The notes beneath the pieces were generated by a model. It ran no database searches and was not told the origin of the DNA. It was given only the letters and a program-made list of their open reading frames with translations. The position numbers and the translations under genes are program-made. Shown here piece by piece: positions 26,063 to 38,879 of a stretch of DNA of 64,000 nt (positions are counted from its first letter, which is position 1; each line of letters opens with the position of its first letter). The stretch comes from Caprimulgus europaeus (taxonomy: Eukaryota; Chordata; Aves; Caprimulgiformes; Caprimulgidae). The DNA lies in assembly GCA_907165065.1 (NCBI GenBank), contig OU015526.1, forward strand, positions 70,517,723 through 70,581,722, written 5' to 3'.

Positions 26063-26895
26063 GGAATGAGATCTTCATTTAAGACTGTCATTTTATTATT
26101 TCTTTTACCTTACCTACGTATGCATGTTTATGTTTTGGGCTTTTTTCTTACAGATACAGAAACTAACGGCAGAAGTAAAATCTCTGCCTTTTTCAGAAGT
26201 AAATCCAAGCCATCTGGGTAATCATGTGTTAAGGCAGATTATTATTCTAAAACGGGTTGTTTATGCTTCTTAAAACATCTAACTGGAAATATCAAGGCAG
26301 GTTTCTAGTTCTGCTACTTTTTAGGGTTTGTTCATTTATACACCACCTCACTAACATGCCAGACCCCTCTCTAGATCTTTCTATTCTTCTCCCCTTTGGC
26401 TCTTTTCATCACTTTGTTTACATCTACACTGGTAAACATGACAAAGCTTATCCTTCACCTCAAATCCAATTGTCTCAACCCGACTCACATTTAGAAGCCT
26501 AAAAATGTCTTCTCCCCTTCCCTCAGGAAAGACACCTTTTACAATTTACTTACTAGGAATGGCACTTGAGCCCAAACACCCACCAAAAGACCCTAGGTGC
26601 TATGTGAGACCGTCGGCTGGCATTGTCTAGAACTGCACCAAAGATCACACTGACCTTTAGACAGTGTGGCTGGTCACAGGCTGATTCGAGCCTATGTATT
26701 CTTCACTTTATTCATTAAGATGGATTTTGATCACACTGCCCATGACCCTCAATCCAAACACAACTGATAGTCTCAAGCCCAACACTGACTGTAAAGGTAT
26801 TTCGTAGAGAAGTATCTGACATGCACATCAGTTGCTGTATGCACATATATACCTGTGTGTGTGCATGCTTATATATGGGCATAGAATTCTAGAAT
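26063..26895. other. Unique sequence, no gene seen
   Basis: Mixed composition with no recognised repeat. A short alternating CA/TG patch occurs near 26,838-26,876. An 81-codon open frame at 26,257-26,502 has no known domain. Confidence 0.4.
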
Positions 26896-27213
26896 AAATC
26901 ATAGAATGATGTGGGTTGGAAGGGACCTTAAAAATCATCTAGTTCCACGTCCACTGCCATAAGAAGGGACACCTTCCACTAAACCAGGTTGCTCAAAGCC
27001 TCATCCAACCTGACCTTGAACACTTCCAGGGAGGGGGCATCCACAACTTCTCTGGGCAACCTCCCACAGTAAAGAATTTCTTCCTAATATCTAATCTAAA
27101 TCTACCCTCTTCCAGTCTATAGCTATTACCCCTTGTTCTATCACTATGTATCCCTGAAAAAAGTCCCTTCACAGTCTTCCTGTAGGCCCCTTTCAGGTAT
27201 TGGAAGGCTGTTA
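26896..27213 (-). mobile_element. CR1 LINE 3' end, antisense, about 320 bp
   Basis: It begins with the terminal 'aatcatagaatg', then the usual 'ttggaagggacctta' and 'ccatccaacctg-ccttgaaca' style text, and on through 'gggcaacct' and 'cccttgttctatcac'. This is the antisense of the ORF2 C-terminus plus the 3' untranslated region. It is 5'-truncated near 'ttggaaggctgttat', as most CR1 copies are. No intact frame remains. Confidence 0.92.
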
Positions 27214-30067
27214 TACTGTGTCAGAAGTAAAATATTTTTGAGAAATCAGGTGTGACTGTCATCAGTCACATATGCCAAGACCCCTGGGCTGTGTAAATCT
27301 CTGTTAGCACAAAAATTGAGATGGAGATGAGAACAAGCAAACACATGCACTTCCAGCCTCCACCTCTCCTGCTAGAGATAACAGCACTCAACGAGACATT
27401 TTCAAATCTAGTTGATTCAAGCAAAGGCACATGTTAAACATGGATTGTAAGATGTCACACTGCTAATAGTTCTCTGTGTGCCATATCTGTTCAGTGTGTA
27501 TGTGTGTGCATCTGCACATGGGTGTGGGCAGAGATAGGGAGTGAAAGCAGGGGAGCAACTCTTTATTCTCTTCTCCCTCTGTCCTCCGTAGGCACGTTTC
27601 TGGTCCCCTAGTGCTACACTGACTACAGCAGTGTAGCTGTAAAACCCTTCCCCAAGCCAAAGACACTGACAGCCCAAATTTTCTGGTTCTGTGCCAAGGA
27701 TGCCTCAGCTGGAGAAACAGCTCCCACATATCTCAGCATTCTGTCTCCACAGAAACACCAGTTTACCCATTTTCAAAATGCACAAAACATTACTTGCAAA
27801 ACAACCTCTCTTTTACTATTATATAGCCACTGACACAGTCATTTGTTTATACTTTGGGGGGTGGGGGGGAAGTCTCTTTCTCTTTCCCCCTTATTTCTTT
27901 CACGTTCCATAAGTCTAATCCCTATCTTCCTGCCCACATCTGCTGAAACATACTGACTAGCAAGCAGGAATACCCATGTTTCATATCTCTAACCTTTCCG
28001 GTTTTATGTTTTCAAATATATTTATTGTAGTACTAGAAAGGAACTGTATTAGCATTTTGATTGCATTCTTTGTAGCATTTTACAAACATACAAGCAAGCA
28101 CCCACAGAACCTATTTCTAAGAAAGATACAACTCTGCATACAGAATTGTTACCATTAGCTAATTTACAGTATACAAGTATTAGAGAGAGGGTAAAGAAGT
28201 TGTTAAATATTGAGTTTTAGTGGTATAGTTCAGCAGTGTTTGGACTGAGCAAGTTAAGGTTGAGCTGGTTTCCCTGTCTTCTCCCAACACTTGCACTATG
28301 GGTGGTTTTCATTAATTATTTACTTTCATATGTACAAAAAAGTCTTATTTTTGTAAAACCACCTCACATACTATTTTATATATGACTGATAGTTGGTGAG
28401 GTTCAATTTGTGAAGTTCCAGTGCCAACAATGCTGTAAAACCAACTATGTCTCTCAGTTTCTTTGGGCTCTTTTAGAAAATTCAGGGGGGGTGAGTCTTA
28501 CTAAATCAGTTCCCCTAGTGCTTTTGTATTAATGCCAGGCTTGCTCAAGTATAAACTGTAAAAGGCTTGAAATTGATATATTACTTAAATAATATGCTTG
28601 GAATCTATTATTTTGAAAAAAATAAAAATAAAAAAATATAGCTACATTACCAGCAGCTTCATTTTTGAATGAGCTAACAAATTCCAGAAAACAGAAAAAC
28701 AACCTTCCACCAATCCAGCAAACAGCAAAATGAACACGTTCTGTTCTAAAATATTTAACTTCTATTTATAACTTGTGTAAAAAAGTGAAGCAAATTGGAG
28801 TACAAAACTGATCTGTCCAGAAAGATGTCTTATTTTTAATGAGTATATCAAGCATGCTATGAGAAATAAACAATCATACCAAATGTTCCACTGGCAGCCT
28901 ATTAGAATACATCTTATCATTCAGCTAGTATGGAGCAATTTGGTTTGATCCCCTACAACTAAGCTCTTAGAACGTCTCTGTAACTGACTTGGTCTCCTAA
29001 AAAGTAATCCCCAGTCTGAAATAAGCACCTCTGAGCTCTGTCTAGTGGAAGAGTTGAGTTAAGTACGGTTTCAATTGCAAGCATAAAAGGAAATCCCCAG
29101 GAAAGCTTCTAAGCTGACGTTAGGCCTTCCAGGCAGAGGAAAGCGTTACATACCTACTCCAGCACCTGGATAAGAACTCTTGCCACTGTAGTATTATACA
29201 AAAAAAAACCCCCAAAACCTACTACTCAAGCCGGCTCCTTTTTAGCAGAAAGCAAAAGCTTCCACCACATGTTGGGATTGGATTTGGTCTCACCAGCATG
29301 CCATGGGTGTGTTCCGAGAGCCCCTTTCCAGACCCAGCAATCCTTGAGAGGCTTAGATGAAAACACATCTTTTGGGGGGATTATAACTCAAATAGACACA
29401 ACACCTGGAGAGACTTTAAAAGGAAGAGAGCTGCTCTAGGAATTTAGGAGCCTGAAGACTCAGGTAGTAGATGACCAATGAGTTTCAAGATTACACCATC
29501 TTAACTTACCTACTTTTTACCCAAATCCTTTCTTTCTGTTTTTCCAAACTTAACTCTATTTTAAAATTTAAAATGAACACACACTTCTAACACAACATCA
29601 GCAAAGTTGTTTTCATCAAAACCAAAAAAAAATTTTCATGGTGCATGTTTAGCAGCTGATTACAGTTTTAGAGAGAAAAAAAATAAAATAAAATAAAAAA
29701 TCACACCTGCACCAGAACAGAAAAATAAAACTTGCAAGAGAATACTTTTTCACCCCCTCAAATCCTTACCACCAGAGATAAAACAGTTTATATTTTTATT
29801 ATAATTATTATATTTATTAAAAGCAGTACTATACCTACACTCCAAACAGTACATTTCTATGTGGGTTTGTTGGGTTTTTTAAAAATCAATCACTCCTCAG
29901 TCTCTTATTGCATAAAGAGATAGGGTCTTTTAATAGACATATTTAGTTCAAAAGCTATAATTGTCCATAGCACCCAAAAATAATCGGTGTCATACAAAAT
30001 TATATTCTAGTAGTCCTTAACTGTTTTAAACCAAATTCAGAGTTGCACCTCACTACAGCAAGCATAT
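27214..30067. other. Unique AT-rich sequence, no gene seen
   Basis: Contents: a GT/CA-alternating patch at about 27,494-27,530, a G-rich tract at 27,855-27,870 (six and seven guanines split by one T), an A-rich (AAAAT)n patch at 29,678-29,700, and an AT-only stretch at 29,786-29,822. No coding segment or repeat family recognised. Confidence 0.45.
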
Positions 30068-30510
30068 AGAATCATAGAATGGTTCGAGCAGGAAGAGATC
30101 TTTAAAAGTCATCTAGTCCAACCCTCCTGCAGTCAGGAGAGACATCTTCAACTAGACCAGGTTGCTCAGAGGCCCATCCAGCCTGAGACTGAATGTTTCC
30201 AGGGATGGGGCTTCTACTACCTCTATGGGCAACCTGTTCCAGTGTTTCACCACCATCATTGTAAAAAAGTCTTTCTTAAATCTAGTCTAAATCTGCCCTC
30301 TTTTAGTTTAGAACAATTACCCCTTGTCCTATCACAACAGGCACTGCTAAAATGTTTGTCCCCATCTTTCTTATAGGTCCCCTTTAAAGCCACAACAAGA
30401 TCTTCTTGGAACATTCTCTTCTCCAGGCTGAATAACTTCAACTCTACCAGCCCTTCTTCACAGGAGAGGTGTCCCATCCCTCTTTATCATTTTTGTGGTC
30501 CTCCTCTTCC
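30068..30510 (-). mobile_element. CR1 LINE 3' end, antisense, about 440 bp
   Basis: It starts at the terminal 'agaatcatagaatgg' and extends through the 3' untranslated region into ORF2. Read on the minus strand, 30,256-30,477 stays open for 73 codons and encodes a C-terminal ORF2 piece. It contains the familiar LFSLEKR, a DRTRGN motif and RFRLDLRKTF, although the middle has drifted. The fragment is 5'-truncated near a 'tttatcatttttgtggtcctc' segment. Confidence 0.93.
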
Positions 30511-33500
30511 TCCTGCTTTAGCCACAAGAGTGAAAAATACCCTAGAGACATTGTACTGGGGGGCTTTATTGAGCTAACAACTGGCATCCTCCAGCTCAGC
30601 TGACCTGTGGAGATTTCTCCTTATTGGTACTACAAGGAGAGTCCAGATAGTTCTTTAGGAATACAACTTCCATTGGTAGCAGCATAGTTACTCTCTAGAT
30701 GCTTCATTTTGAGAACTGAAGATCTTTTATAACTGAGAACCTAGGCATTACATGATGTTCAAGCAAGAGCAGTTCCTGAGCTTTATTAACTTGAATCAGA
30801 AATAGGGGAGAAAAAAAAAAGAAGATGTGGTAAATTATTTGAGGAGTGTTTAAAGAACAAGAACTGTTAATTTGTTAATTTGTCATATTTCACCAAGAAA
30901 AGGCACCCTCTGAAGAAATGCTGGTAAGTACAACTCCTAAAAGATGAAGAAGAAAAACAACGACAGCAAGTCATCTGAATGCAGGTGGAGAGAAGAAAAT
31001 GCATGTTTAACCTTAGATTCAGATATGAATATTTTGTAACTATTTGGAAATATTTTTTTTATAAATTTATGCTTCTATTTAGCTTTAGACTTCATCTGAT
31101 TAAAACTGATTTTGAAGCAAGAGGTTGACATAAAGGCATCTCCACTCAATGACATGAAAATGTGAAAGAAAACAATATGCTCAGCTCTTTCCTTGGTCTG
31201 CACCATCCGTTGTAGTGCAATAGCTTAACAAGGGCCTATCCTGTTGTACACTACTCCAAAGTTACCAGAAGGTAACAGGTGATGCTTCCATGAAAACAAA
31301 GGCAACAGCTCTGTTCCCATGAACAGTAATAGCCAGCAAAACTCTGTAGCAGGTGCAGATCATACACCTGCATCCCAGGAGTGCTGAGAAAAGTGGTATC
31401 AGCTTTATTAGGGGATATTTTTTTTCCTCTTACTTTAACCAACCAAATCTTACATTCTTTAGAACTTTATTTTTCAAAGTGTCAGCTTTCCCCCCAGTCC
31501 CTAAGTAAGAAACAGCTGTTCATCATTTTACAGTATCTTCTTAGCAAAGTAAGAGTTCTGTTCAGCGCTGAATTGTATTGAAGGCAATACCTGTGAAAGT
31601 TGTTTGACTTAGCTTGATTGTTTTCTTTCATGGTGAGCTGAAAGTCACACTTTCAGACCAAGTTTTTAGTTGTTCGCACACTCTCAGGTACTAAATTGAA
31701 CAATTTTGCAGCTTTTGGCTTACGAATGGACCAGCAACAGCAAGGCAGGCATCCGCATCACAGGGTCATCTGTCTGCATACTACGTTAACCCTTTTTGGT
31801 ATGAAGTCATGAGTGTGAGTGGGCTCTATAAATAACATCTGACAAGTCAGGGGTTGGGAGGAGGAAATCCACCCAATGTGTATTGAAAGTTTCTCTTAAT
31901 TTCCTCTTTTTGTCAGCAAATTTTATAATATCTAATCTTGCATCAGCCAGAGAAATTTTATTGATGAAGGCTACACCTCCAATAAATTTGCCCTGAGTTG
32001 GCATTTTCAACTTACTGATTTCGTTATTGAAAATTTCTAAACCCATTATATTTCAGAAGTTAAAAACTGGCAGTAAAAATGGATCACAGGCTTTGAAAGG
32101 GATGCTCCTGTGGCACTGAGAAAAATTGGATGGGCGTCAGAAAAAAAAAAAAAAAAAAGATTCCAAAAGCTTAGATGAAAACAAATCCCTTCTTTGCCAT
32201 TGTCATTCTTTTTTTGTATCGCCTCTTCCTCTATAATACATTCAGCATCTCTTAAATATTTATCACAAAAAAAAAAAAAGTATCTTTTTACCTATCTTTT
32301 TTAACTCAACATTAGTTTCAAAAAAGACAAAAGAAAATATTAGGGTAGATGATAAGAATAATCTCAGGGCCAAGACTGATTTGCAAGGTAAACATTGTAT
32401 CTTGTACATGTACATAATATAATTTTACAAGTTAGAATAAGAGATTCTATTTGAATACACCCTGAAGGAAAATAAATAATTGTTCTGAGAACATGTAAGG
32501 CATATGCAAAATCAAATCTCCTGTATGAAACAGAAAAAATATGACTGACACTCACCAGAATGAAACAATATATAGATGAAAAAAATCTTCCTCTGGAGAT
32601 CAACCAGAAACAAATACATTAAAAATCTACCTGTTTTCTCCCCTTTTCCAAAAAAAAACCCCAGTCTTTTTTGTTCCAGTGGTTGCTTAATGTCAAAATG
32701 CAAAAGAAATTCACATAAGAGGGACCAGAGTTGCTGACTTAGTCTCGTAAACACCCCAGCTACAAAGCCACAATCATATGTACTGTTCCATTCTTTCTGT
32801 CTGGCCATATTAATCTTCCATTCTCTCTGGCTCAGTAGTAGAAGAGAGGAAAGTCCCTTCTTTAACCTATGGACTGATGGAAATCCTCCATAGGATTGGT
32901 GTTGAAATCCTCTCAGTTTAAAGTCAGGTCTCCCCTTCTGATCAAAGTCCTTTAATTCCTGTGTTGTGCTGTTCCAAGTAGGTTAGGTCCCTACCACCAC
33001 TCCAACAACACAATTGTGTAAGAAACTGGGTTATTATTCTGTGGTGGCCATGCTTTGAGCACAATCATCAGCTTGGGTCCCTGGGAGAGATCCAGGTGTT
33101 ATCCTGCCCATTTCTAAATCCCACCTGGAAGTATCTAAGTTAAATGCAAATAGAAAACTGTGGAGATATCTCTTGCAATTATGAATTTAAACACCTAGAC
33201 TTATCATTATTTTCTGAAGGCAAGATTTGGGGGTATTTTTGATTGGATGGTTGGTTGGGGTGTGTTGAGGGCGCACTTTTTCGGGGAGAGGCTGAGGTTT
33301 TTTATGGATTACTAACATCATCCCTATTTAGTTTCTCATGTGGAAATCTACCTGCAATTGTTTCATTCCTTAGAATATTCCAACTCATTTGGGAGCACTT
33401 TCTGAAGCTAAAGCCTTGATTCCTTTTTCGGGGCTTCATCCACTTTGACAGGAATACCCAGCAGCACAGACCCACAGGCAAACACAACCTATACCAGGCT

Positions 33501-34879
33501 GCCTATTTACATTATCTATATGTCTCTCAGTGCAAGAAGGCCATAGCCATGCTGGCAGCAAACAATATGAGCAAATATTTCTGTAACACACGACTGTGAG
33601 TTAAGGGGTTTAGATATATCATTGAGAATATCATTATACTGGGCAAACCTACATTCAATTCTCTAAATAGGATTGATAACAGTACATAGATCACCAGCTA
33701 TATATATAGAGAGAGAGATAGATTACACACCCCCACCCCCCAAAATATGTAATTACCAATTACTCTAAAATAAGCAATAGTAATAAAGAAATATATGAGC
33801 TTGTCATTTTAGTAAAAGCACAAAAGCAATAATTTTAGAAAGTGCCAAAGAAATAATTTAGGAAAAACTACCTGTGAAACAATCTCCCTCCTTACCTCCA
33901 AGCCTAACACAGTATTTGGTATGCAACTACCGCAATGCAGAGGGTAGACTAGACACACACCCCCTCTGCAATTATTTTTCCAATGGCTGAAACACACGCA
34001 ACACAGTTTGAAGTCAAAGCCTGAGCTATGGCCCTTGATTAAAACCTCGGAGTTTTAATCCATCTCCCAGATCCATATATCTTGATAACAGAGAAGAAGC
34101 AGTATCACTCCAACCCATCCTTATTTCTCTCAGGCATGCCCATGTTGCTTGGGAGAGGTAGATTGACTTTCTATAGTCCCATTGCATCTGTGCTGGTCTC
34201 CTTGAATTGGCTGATTTATACTGCAAAATTGTATATTGCAAAAAGCATCTAGTAATCATATTCACAGCACAGAGAAAACTTGGTGAGAGTCACATCTACA
34301 TTCACCATGGCATATTTAAAAAAAAAAAATTAAAAATGAAGAAGACCCAGCTTCAAACATTTAATGAAAGTGACAGCTTGGTGAAAGACTTCCAAAACAG
34401 CTCCCGTGCTGAGTGCTTTCAACTCACGCTCAAGTCAGGAGAACCTAAAGTCCCCTCATTATAATGCCAAGAACAACACACCAGAAAGCACATAATCATT
34501 TCATTAGCAGGAATAATTACCAGAAAGAACTGGAGTTTATTGTTTCTCTACGTAGCCTTTTCGATATAAACTTTGCTGTCAACTTTTCTTCTCACTGAAT
34601 AACATCACTGTTAAGCAGATGGCCTTTGAGATAACATTAGGAAAGATCTGCACCTAAATATAATTTCAGCAAGGCCACAGAACTTTTAATAAAGTCATTT
34701 ACTAAAATATTGAATTCGAGAAATTTTCTGTGATCCAAAAGAAACAAATTAAATTTAGACTGGTCTTATAGTAAAATTTGTATGAGATATACTATGCTTA
34801 ATACTGAGAATTCTTATGAAAAGGAACCACAGAGGCTCCCAAGAATCATCATGAGGGAATTGGGGTTTCTCTCTCTAAT
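30511..34879. other. Unique AT-rich sequence, no gene seen
   Basis: Contents: A runs at 32,141-32,158 (18 bases) and 32,267-32,278, a G/T-rich patch at 33,235-33,300, and a TA/GA dinucleotide tract at 33,699-33,720 followed closely by a C-rich patch at 33,728-33,741. No mobile element or coding segment recognised. Confidence 0.45.
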
Positions 34880-34965
34880 AAAGTGATGGGACCAGCAGCC
34901 CAACTGAAGTGCATCTACACAAATGCACACAACATGGGCAACAAACATGAGGAGCTGGTAGCCAT

Positions 34966-35555
34966 ATGCAGCAGGGTAGTTATGATATAGCAGCCATCAC
35001 AGAAACATGGTGGGATTCTTCTCATGACTGGAGTGCTGCAGTGGATGACTACAAACTCTTCAGAAGGGATAGACAAGGAGGAAGAGGAAGAGGAAGAGAG
35101 GTAGCCCATTATGTTAAGGAGGGTTTTGATTGCCTGGAGGTTAATGATGGTGATGACAGGGTTGAGTGTTTGTGTGTAAGCATCAGGGGGAAGGCCAGTA
35201 AGGCAGATATCATGGAGGGGGTCTGCTATAGAGCACCCAACCGAGATGAGGAGGTAGATTAAATATTCTGTAAGAGCTAGGGGATGTTTCGCTATCATGG
35301 GCCCTCATTCTTGTGGGGGACTTCAACTTGCTAGATGTCTGCTGGAAATACAACACAGCAGAGAGGAGGCAATCTCAGATGTTTCTGGAGTGTGTGGAAT
35401 ACAACTTCCTTACACAGCTGGTGAGGGAACCAACCATGAAAGGTGCCACACTGGACCTGTTATTCACTAACAGGGAAGGACTGCTGGGTTAAGTCCTAGT
35501 TGGAGGCTGCCTCAGGTGCAGTGATTACAGAATGATAAAGTTTTCTGTTCTTTGA
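34966..35555 (+). pseudogene. CR1 ORF2 endonuclease domain, frameshifted
   Basis: The first open segment (34,966-35,262) gives 98 residues with the strings ITETWWD, SHDWSAAVD, YKLFRRD and RVECL, typical of the CR1 APE-type endonuclease that nicks target DNA. The frame then shifts. The VGDFNLLDV motif is read at 35,313-35,339 in another frame, and the catalytic 'SDH' triad appears as SDY (35,520-35,528). A stop follows at 35,553-35,555. The glycine/arginine-rich 'RGRGRGRE' insert near 35,080 reflects expansion of a gga-aga purine run. The loss of the histidine and the frame break mean no active enzyme can be made. Confidence 0.88.
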
Positions 35556-35588
35556 GATGTCAGGAGAGGGGTCAGCAGGACTGACACC

Positions 35589-36880
35589 TTGGACTTCAGG
35601 TGGGCTAACTTTGGCCTCTTCAAAGACCTGTTTGGAGGAATCCCATGGGCTACAGCTCTGCAGGGTAGCTGCTTAATTTTCAAGAAATACTTCCTCCAAG
35701 CTCAAGATCACTGCATCCCTAAGAGTAAGAAATCTAGCAAAGGAGGCAGGAAGCCTGCATGGATGAGCAAGGAACTTCTGGAAAGGCTCAGTGAGAAGAA
35801 GGAAGTCTACAAAATGTGGAAAGAGGAACTGGCCACTTGGGTGGAATATAGGGACATTGTCAGAGTATGCAGGGATGCAACAAGGAAGGCCAAGGCCTGC
35901 TTGGAATTAAAACTAGCAAAGGATATCAAGGACATTAAGAAGGGCTTCTTCAAGTGCCTCAGCATCAAAAGGAAGACGAGGGGAAATGCGAGGTCCTGGT
36001 AATGGAGGATGCAGAGAAGGTAGATTTGCTGAATGCCCTCTTTGCTTCAGTCTTTACTGCCGGCCCTCAGGAATCCCAGGCCCTGAAGATAAGAGAGGAA
36101 GTCTGGAGAGAGGAAGACTTTCCCTTGGTTGAGGAGGATCAGGTTAGGGACTATTTAGCCAAACTCAACACCCACAAATCTATGTGCCCAGACAGGATGC
36201 ACACTTGAGTGCTGAGAGAGCTGGTGGATATTATTGCAGAACCACTCTCCATCATCTTTGAAAGGTCATGGAGGACAGGAGAGGTGCCTGAGGACTGGAG
36301 GACAGCCAACATCACTCCAGTCTTGAAAAAAGGGCAAGAAGGAGGACCTGGAAAACTACAGGCCAGTCAGCCTCACCTCCATCCCTGGGAAGGTGATAGA
36401 ACAATTCGTTCTGGAGACCATCTCTAAGCATGTAAAGGAAAATAAGGTTATTTGAAACAGTCAACATGGACTCACTAAGGGGAAATAATGTCTGACTAAT
36501 TTGATAGCGTGATTGGCTAGGTAGATGAGGAGAGAGCAGTGGATGTTGTCTACCTTGACTTCAGCAAGGCTTTTGACAGTGTTGCCCATAGCATTCTCAT
36601 AGGTAAGCTTAGGAAGTGTGGGTTAGATGAGGGGACGGTGAGGTGGGTGAAGAACTGGCTCGATGGCAGAGCTCAGAGGGTTTTAACCAGCAGTGAAGAG
36701 TCTACTTGGAGGCCTGTGGTTAGTGGTGTTCCCCAAGGGTCAGTACTAGGTCCAGTCCTATTCAATATATTCACCAGTGACTTGGATGAAGGGACTGAGT
36801 GCACCCTCAGCAAGTTTGCTGATGACACTAAACTGGGAGGAATAGCTGGTACACTGGAAGACTGTGCTGCCATTCAGTGA
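35589..36880 (+). pseudogene. CR1 ORF2 reverse-transcriptase domain, broken in several places
   Basis: The linker region (35,589-36,002) is open and carries GGRKPAWMSKEL and basic helices. The frame then changes (35,954-36,208), with THKSMCPDRMH before a TGA at 36,206-36,208. Continuation in that frame gives LSIIFERSWRTGEVPEDWR. A frameshift near 36,330-36,345 is followed by a stop at 36,453-36,455. The catalytic palm is open from 36,539 to 36,880. It has motif A as YLDFSKAFD (36,551-36,577), [10 protein letters not shown] (from 36,725) and the catalytic FADD (36,815-36,826). All recognisable core motifs survive as text although the chain is interrupted. The domain stops just beyond the FADD motif because of the deletion. 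Confidence 0.9.
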
Positions 36881-36963
36881 GATCTGGACAGGCTGGAGAG
36901 CTAGGCACAGAGGAACCTGGTGAAGTTGAATAAACAACCCCTGCTATTCTGTGATTCTGTGAA

Positions 36964-37429
36964 ACGTTGGACTACCTTTTTATACATTAGCATAGAGCAC
37001 ATTCTTTCTTCAAAATATCAACTTTCAAAAATTTAATCAGGTTCCACCTAGAGAATAAAAAATTACACAGTCTTCATGTTTGCAAGGATAATAATCAGTT
37101 CTGACCAAGTTTAATACACAATCTCCTAACCTGACAGAGAAACAACAACTTTGAATCAATCAGAAGGAGTCAAAGAAGAAAGACTAAGTTTATATTTCAC
37201 CTGTCAGACATCCTTTTCCTCACCCAAGAACTCTTGAAGTTTTAACAATATTCATATCTGAGATTTAAATCTGTGCCTAGAACTCTTCAGTGACTTTTTA
37301 GTATAGCTTATTTATGTGGATTTAATGAGATCACATTTAGGTAACTGATTAAAAAGTAAACAGGAGGAAGTCATCCTAGGTACTTTTAATCATATTACAA
37401 TACTAAAAAGTCTTGAGGCAGATCCTTGC
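36964..37429. other. Unique sequence, nothing recognised
   Basis: AT-rich flank to the right of the CR1. No repeat or coding signal seen. Confidence 0.45.
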
Positions 37430-37545
37430 AGCAGAGAGGCTTTGGAGATGAGGTGATGTTTAATCACCTCCCTGTTCGGTTAGATGCGTTGCCATGGGGA
37501 GGTAATGCAAAAACATGTCCTCACCCTCTTTGAACCAGTGATTAG
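37430..37545. promoter_or_regulatory. Candidate regulatory block with inverted ZEB/Snail-like sites and an RFX-like half site
   Basis: Two exact 8-bp inverted arms, gaggtgat (37,450-37,457) and atcacctc (37,463-37,470), are separated by five bases. Each contains the AGGTG/CACCT core bound by ZEB and Snail family zinc fingers. About 17 bases on, gttgccatgg (37,488-37,497) matches an RFX X-box half site. The block lies in an AT-rich desert and is not part of a repeat I know. Function is inferred only from motif arrangement. Confidence 0.3.
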
Positions 37546-38711
37546 ACAAGTTTAAAAGATTTAATGGTTCAAGTAATAATACTAGTACTTTGCAATTACA
37601 TCTAATCTTTCATCACAAAGCCCCATATAGGTAAACGAGCACATAATATTAGGTTTAGTAGATAGTGAAATTGTTTCTGGGAATGCTTAGTATTGCAAAC
37701 CAAACCCAAGATTGTGTCTAGCATTAAGTACCATTATTTCCTGATACATTCAATGCTTTGTAAGCATCTAGTATGCTCAAAAACTTGATCATGCATTGAT
37801 TACACTAAATAATTCAAACTGCAAACTCTTAAGTAATCCATGCCTGAATTCAGTTTGCAAGAGCCCACAAGAAAGTAGAGCTGTTTGTAAATACATTTGT
37901 ATTTTTCTACTATCTTAATCTCATCCATAGTAATTCAGTCCAGAAGAGAGAGAAACAAAACTTGCTTAAGTTTGTTTGCTTGGGTTTTTGTTAAACTTAC
38001 TAAAAATTTTCAAGAGGATACATAATGGGGAGGGGGTAGGGGTGGAAAATGAGTAGTTTTGCTTTCTTTTACATATATTTCTTATAAATGAGCTGTAACA
38101 TATGCTAGGTACTTAAAGATCTGAAAAATCAAAATGCTTTTCACTTATCTTTCTAAAAATGCTGGTCACTGCTTAGGTCTTTGTTTCCATTTGTGCAAGG
38201 AGCCCGAGTGCCAGTAAAGAAAATACCATATGTCCCAATAAAACTTTAAAGAAAAGAGGCTGAGGTGGGAGTGGGGGATCCATCATTAAGTTCAGTTGGG
38301 TAAAGATTTTTCTTACACCTACCTGGATAACTATGAATATATCTGTGACCAACCAACAAAGAGAAGAAACACATCTCAGGCAAATTCTTGAAGCCAGCAG
38401 TAATTTTTAATTGACTCTGTTGGCACCAGAATTTTTCCAGAATTTTAAACACTAATCAAAAAGAAGTGAAGCACAGAGGGGTGTTTACCATCTCAGAATA
38501 AAATGCAAGCTGAATATTTTTTTTTTTTTCAAAGTTGCAGACTACAAGAGACAGTAATATTTGCAAAATCATGTACCTATTCCAAAAATAAAATCAGGTA
38601 ATTAGTTCAGTATCTCATTTTGATATCTCATTTATGAAAGTCAATACACTTTTAACTGCTGAATATTTTGGTTTTCCTCACTGGGTGTAGTTTTAAAGTA
38701 TCATATAGTTT
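37546..38711. other. Unique AT-rich sequence, no gene seen
   Basis: No repeat family recognised. A G-rich patch (ggggagggggtaggggtgg) sits at about 38,027-38,045, and an 11-base T tract at about 38,519-38,529. Confidence 0.4.
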
Positions 38712-38735
38712 AAAAAAAAAAAAAAAAAAAAAAAA
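38712..38735 (+). repeat. A homopolymer, 24 bases
   Basis: An uninterrupted A run followed by a purine-rich gagggaggaggaagg. There is no upstream retrocopied gene body with matching flanking duplications, so it is best called a simple repeat. Confidence 0.9.
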
Positions 38736-38879
38736 GAGGGAGGAGGAAGGAAGTTCACTCAATGTATTTCATTTCCCTAAGTTTGACAGCGTAGGACAAT
38801 ATTGCAACATCCACAATAAAGCAGCAAACATCCCAGTGAAGGACTTTATAAGAGGGGAAGAGGATTTCTTGTTTTAAAA

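Larger units (their letters stand above)
34880..36963 (+). mobile_element. CR1 LINE, 5'-truncated and internally deleted, about 2.1 kb
   Basis: This is the largest CR1 copy. It opens close to the start of ORF2 (roughly 34,880-34,900), runs through the apurinic-type endonuclease domain, the linker and the core of the reverse transcriptase, and breaks off near 36,930. It then resumes at the extreme 3' end, where attctgtg occurs twice (36,946-36,961). The rest of the reverse transcriptase, the ORF2 C-terminus and the 3' untranslated region are missing, probably about 1 kb by comparison with normal CR1 organisation. Several stops and frameshifts make it non-functional. It looks younger than the other copies because long stretches still translate well. 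No clear target-site duplication was found, which is usual for CR1. Confidence 0.93.
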
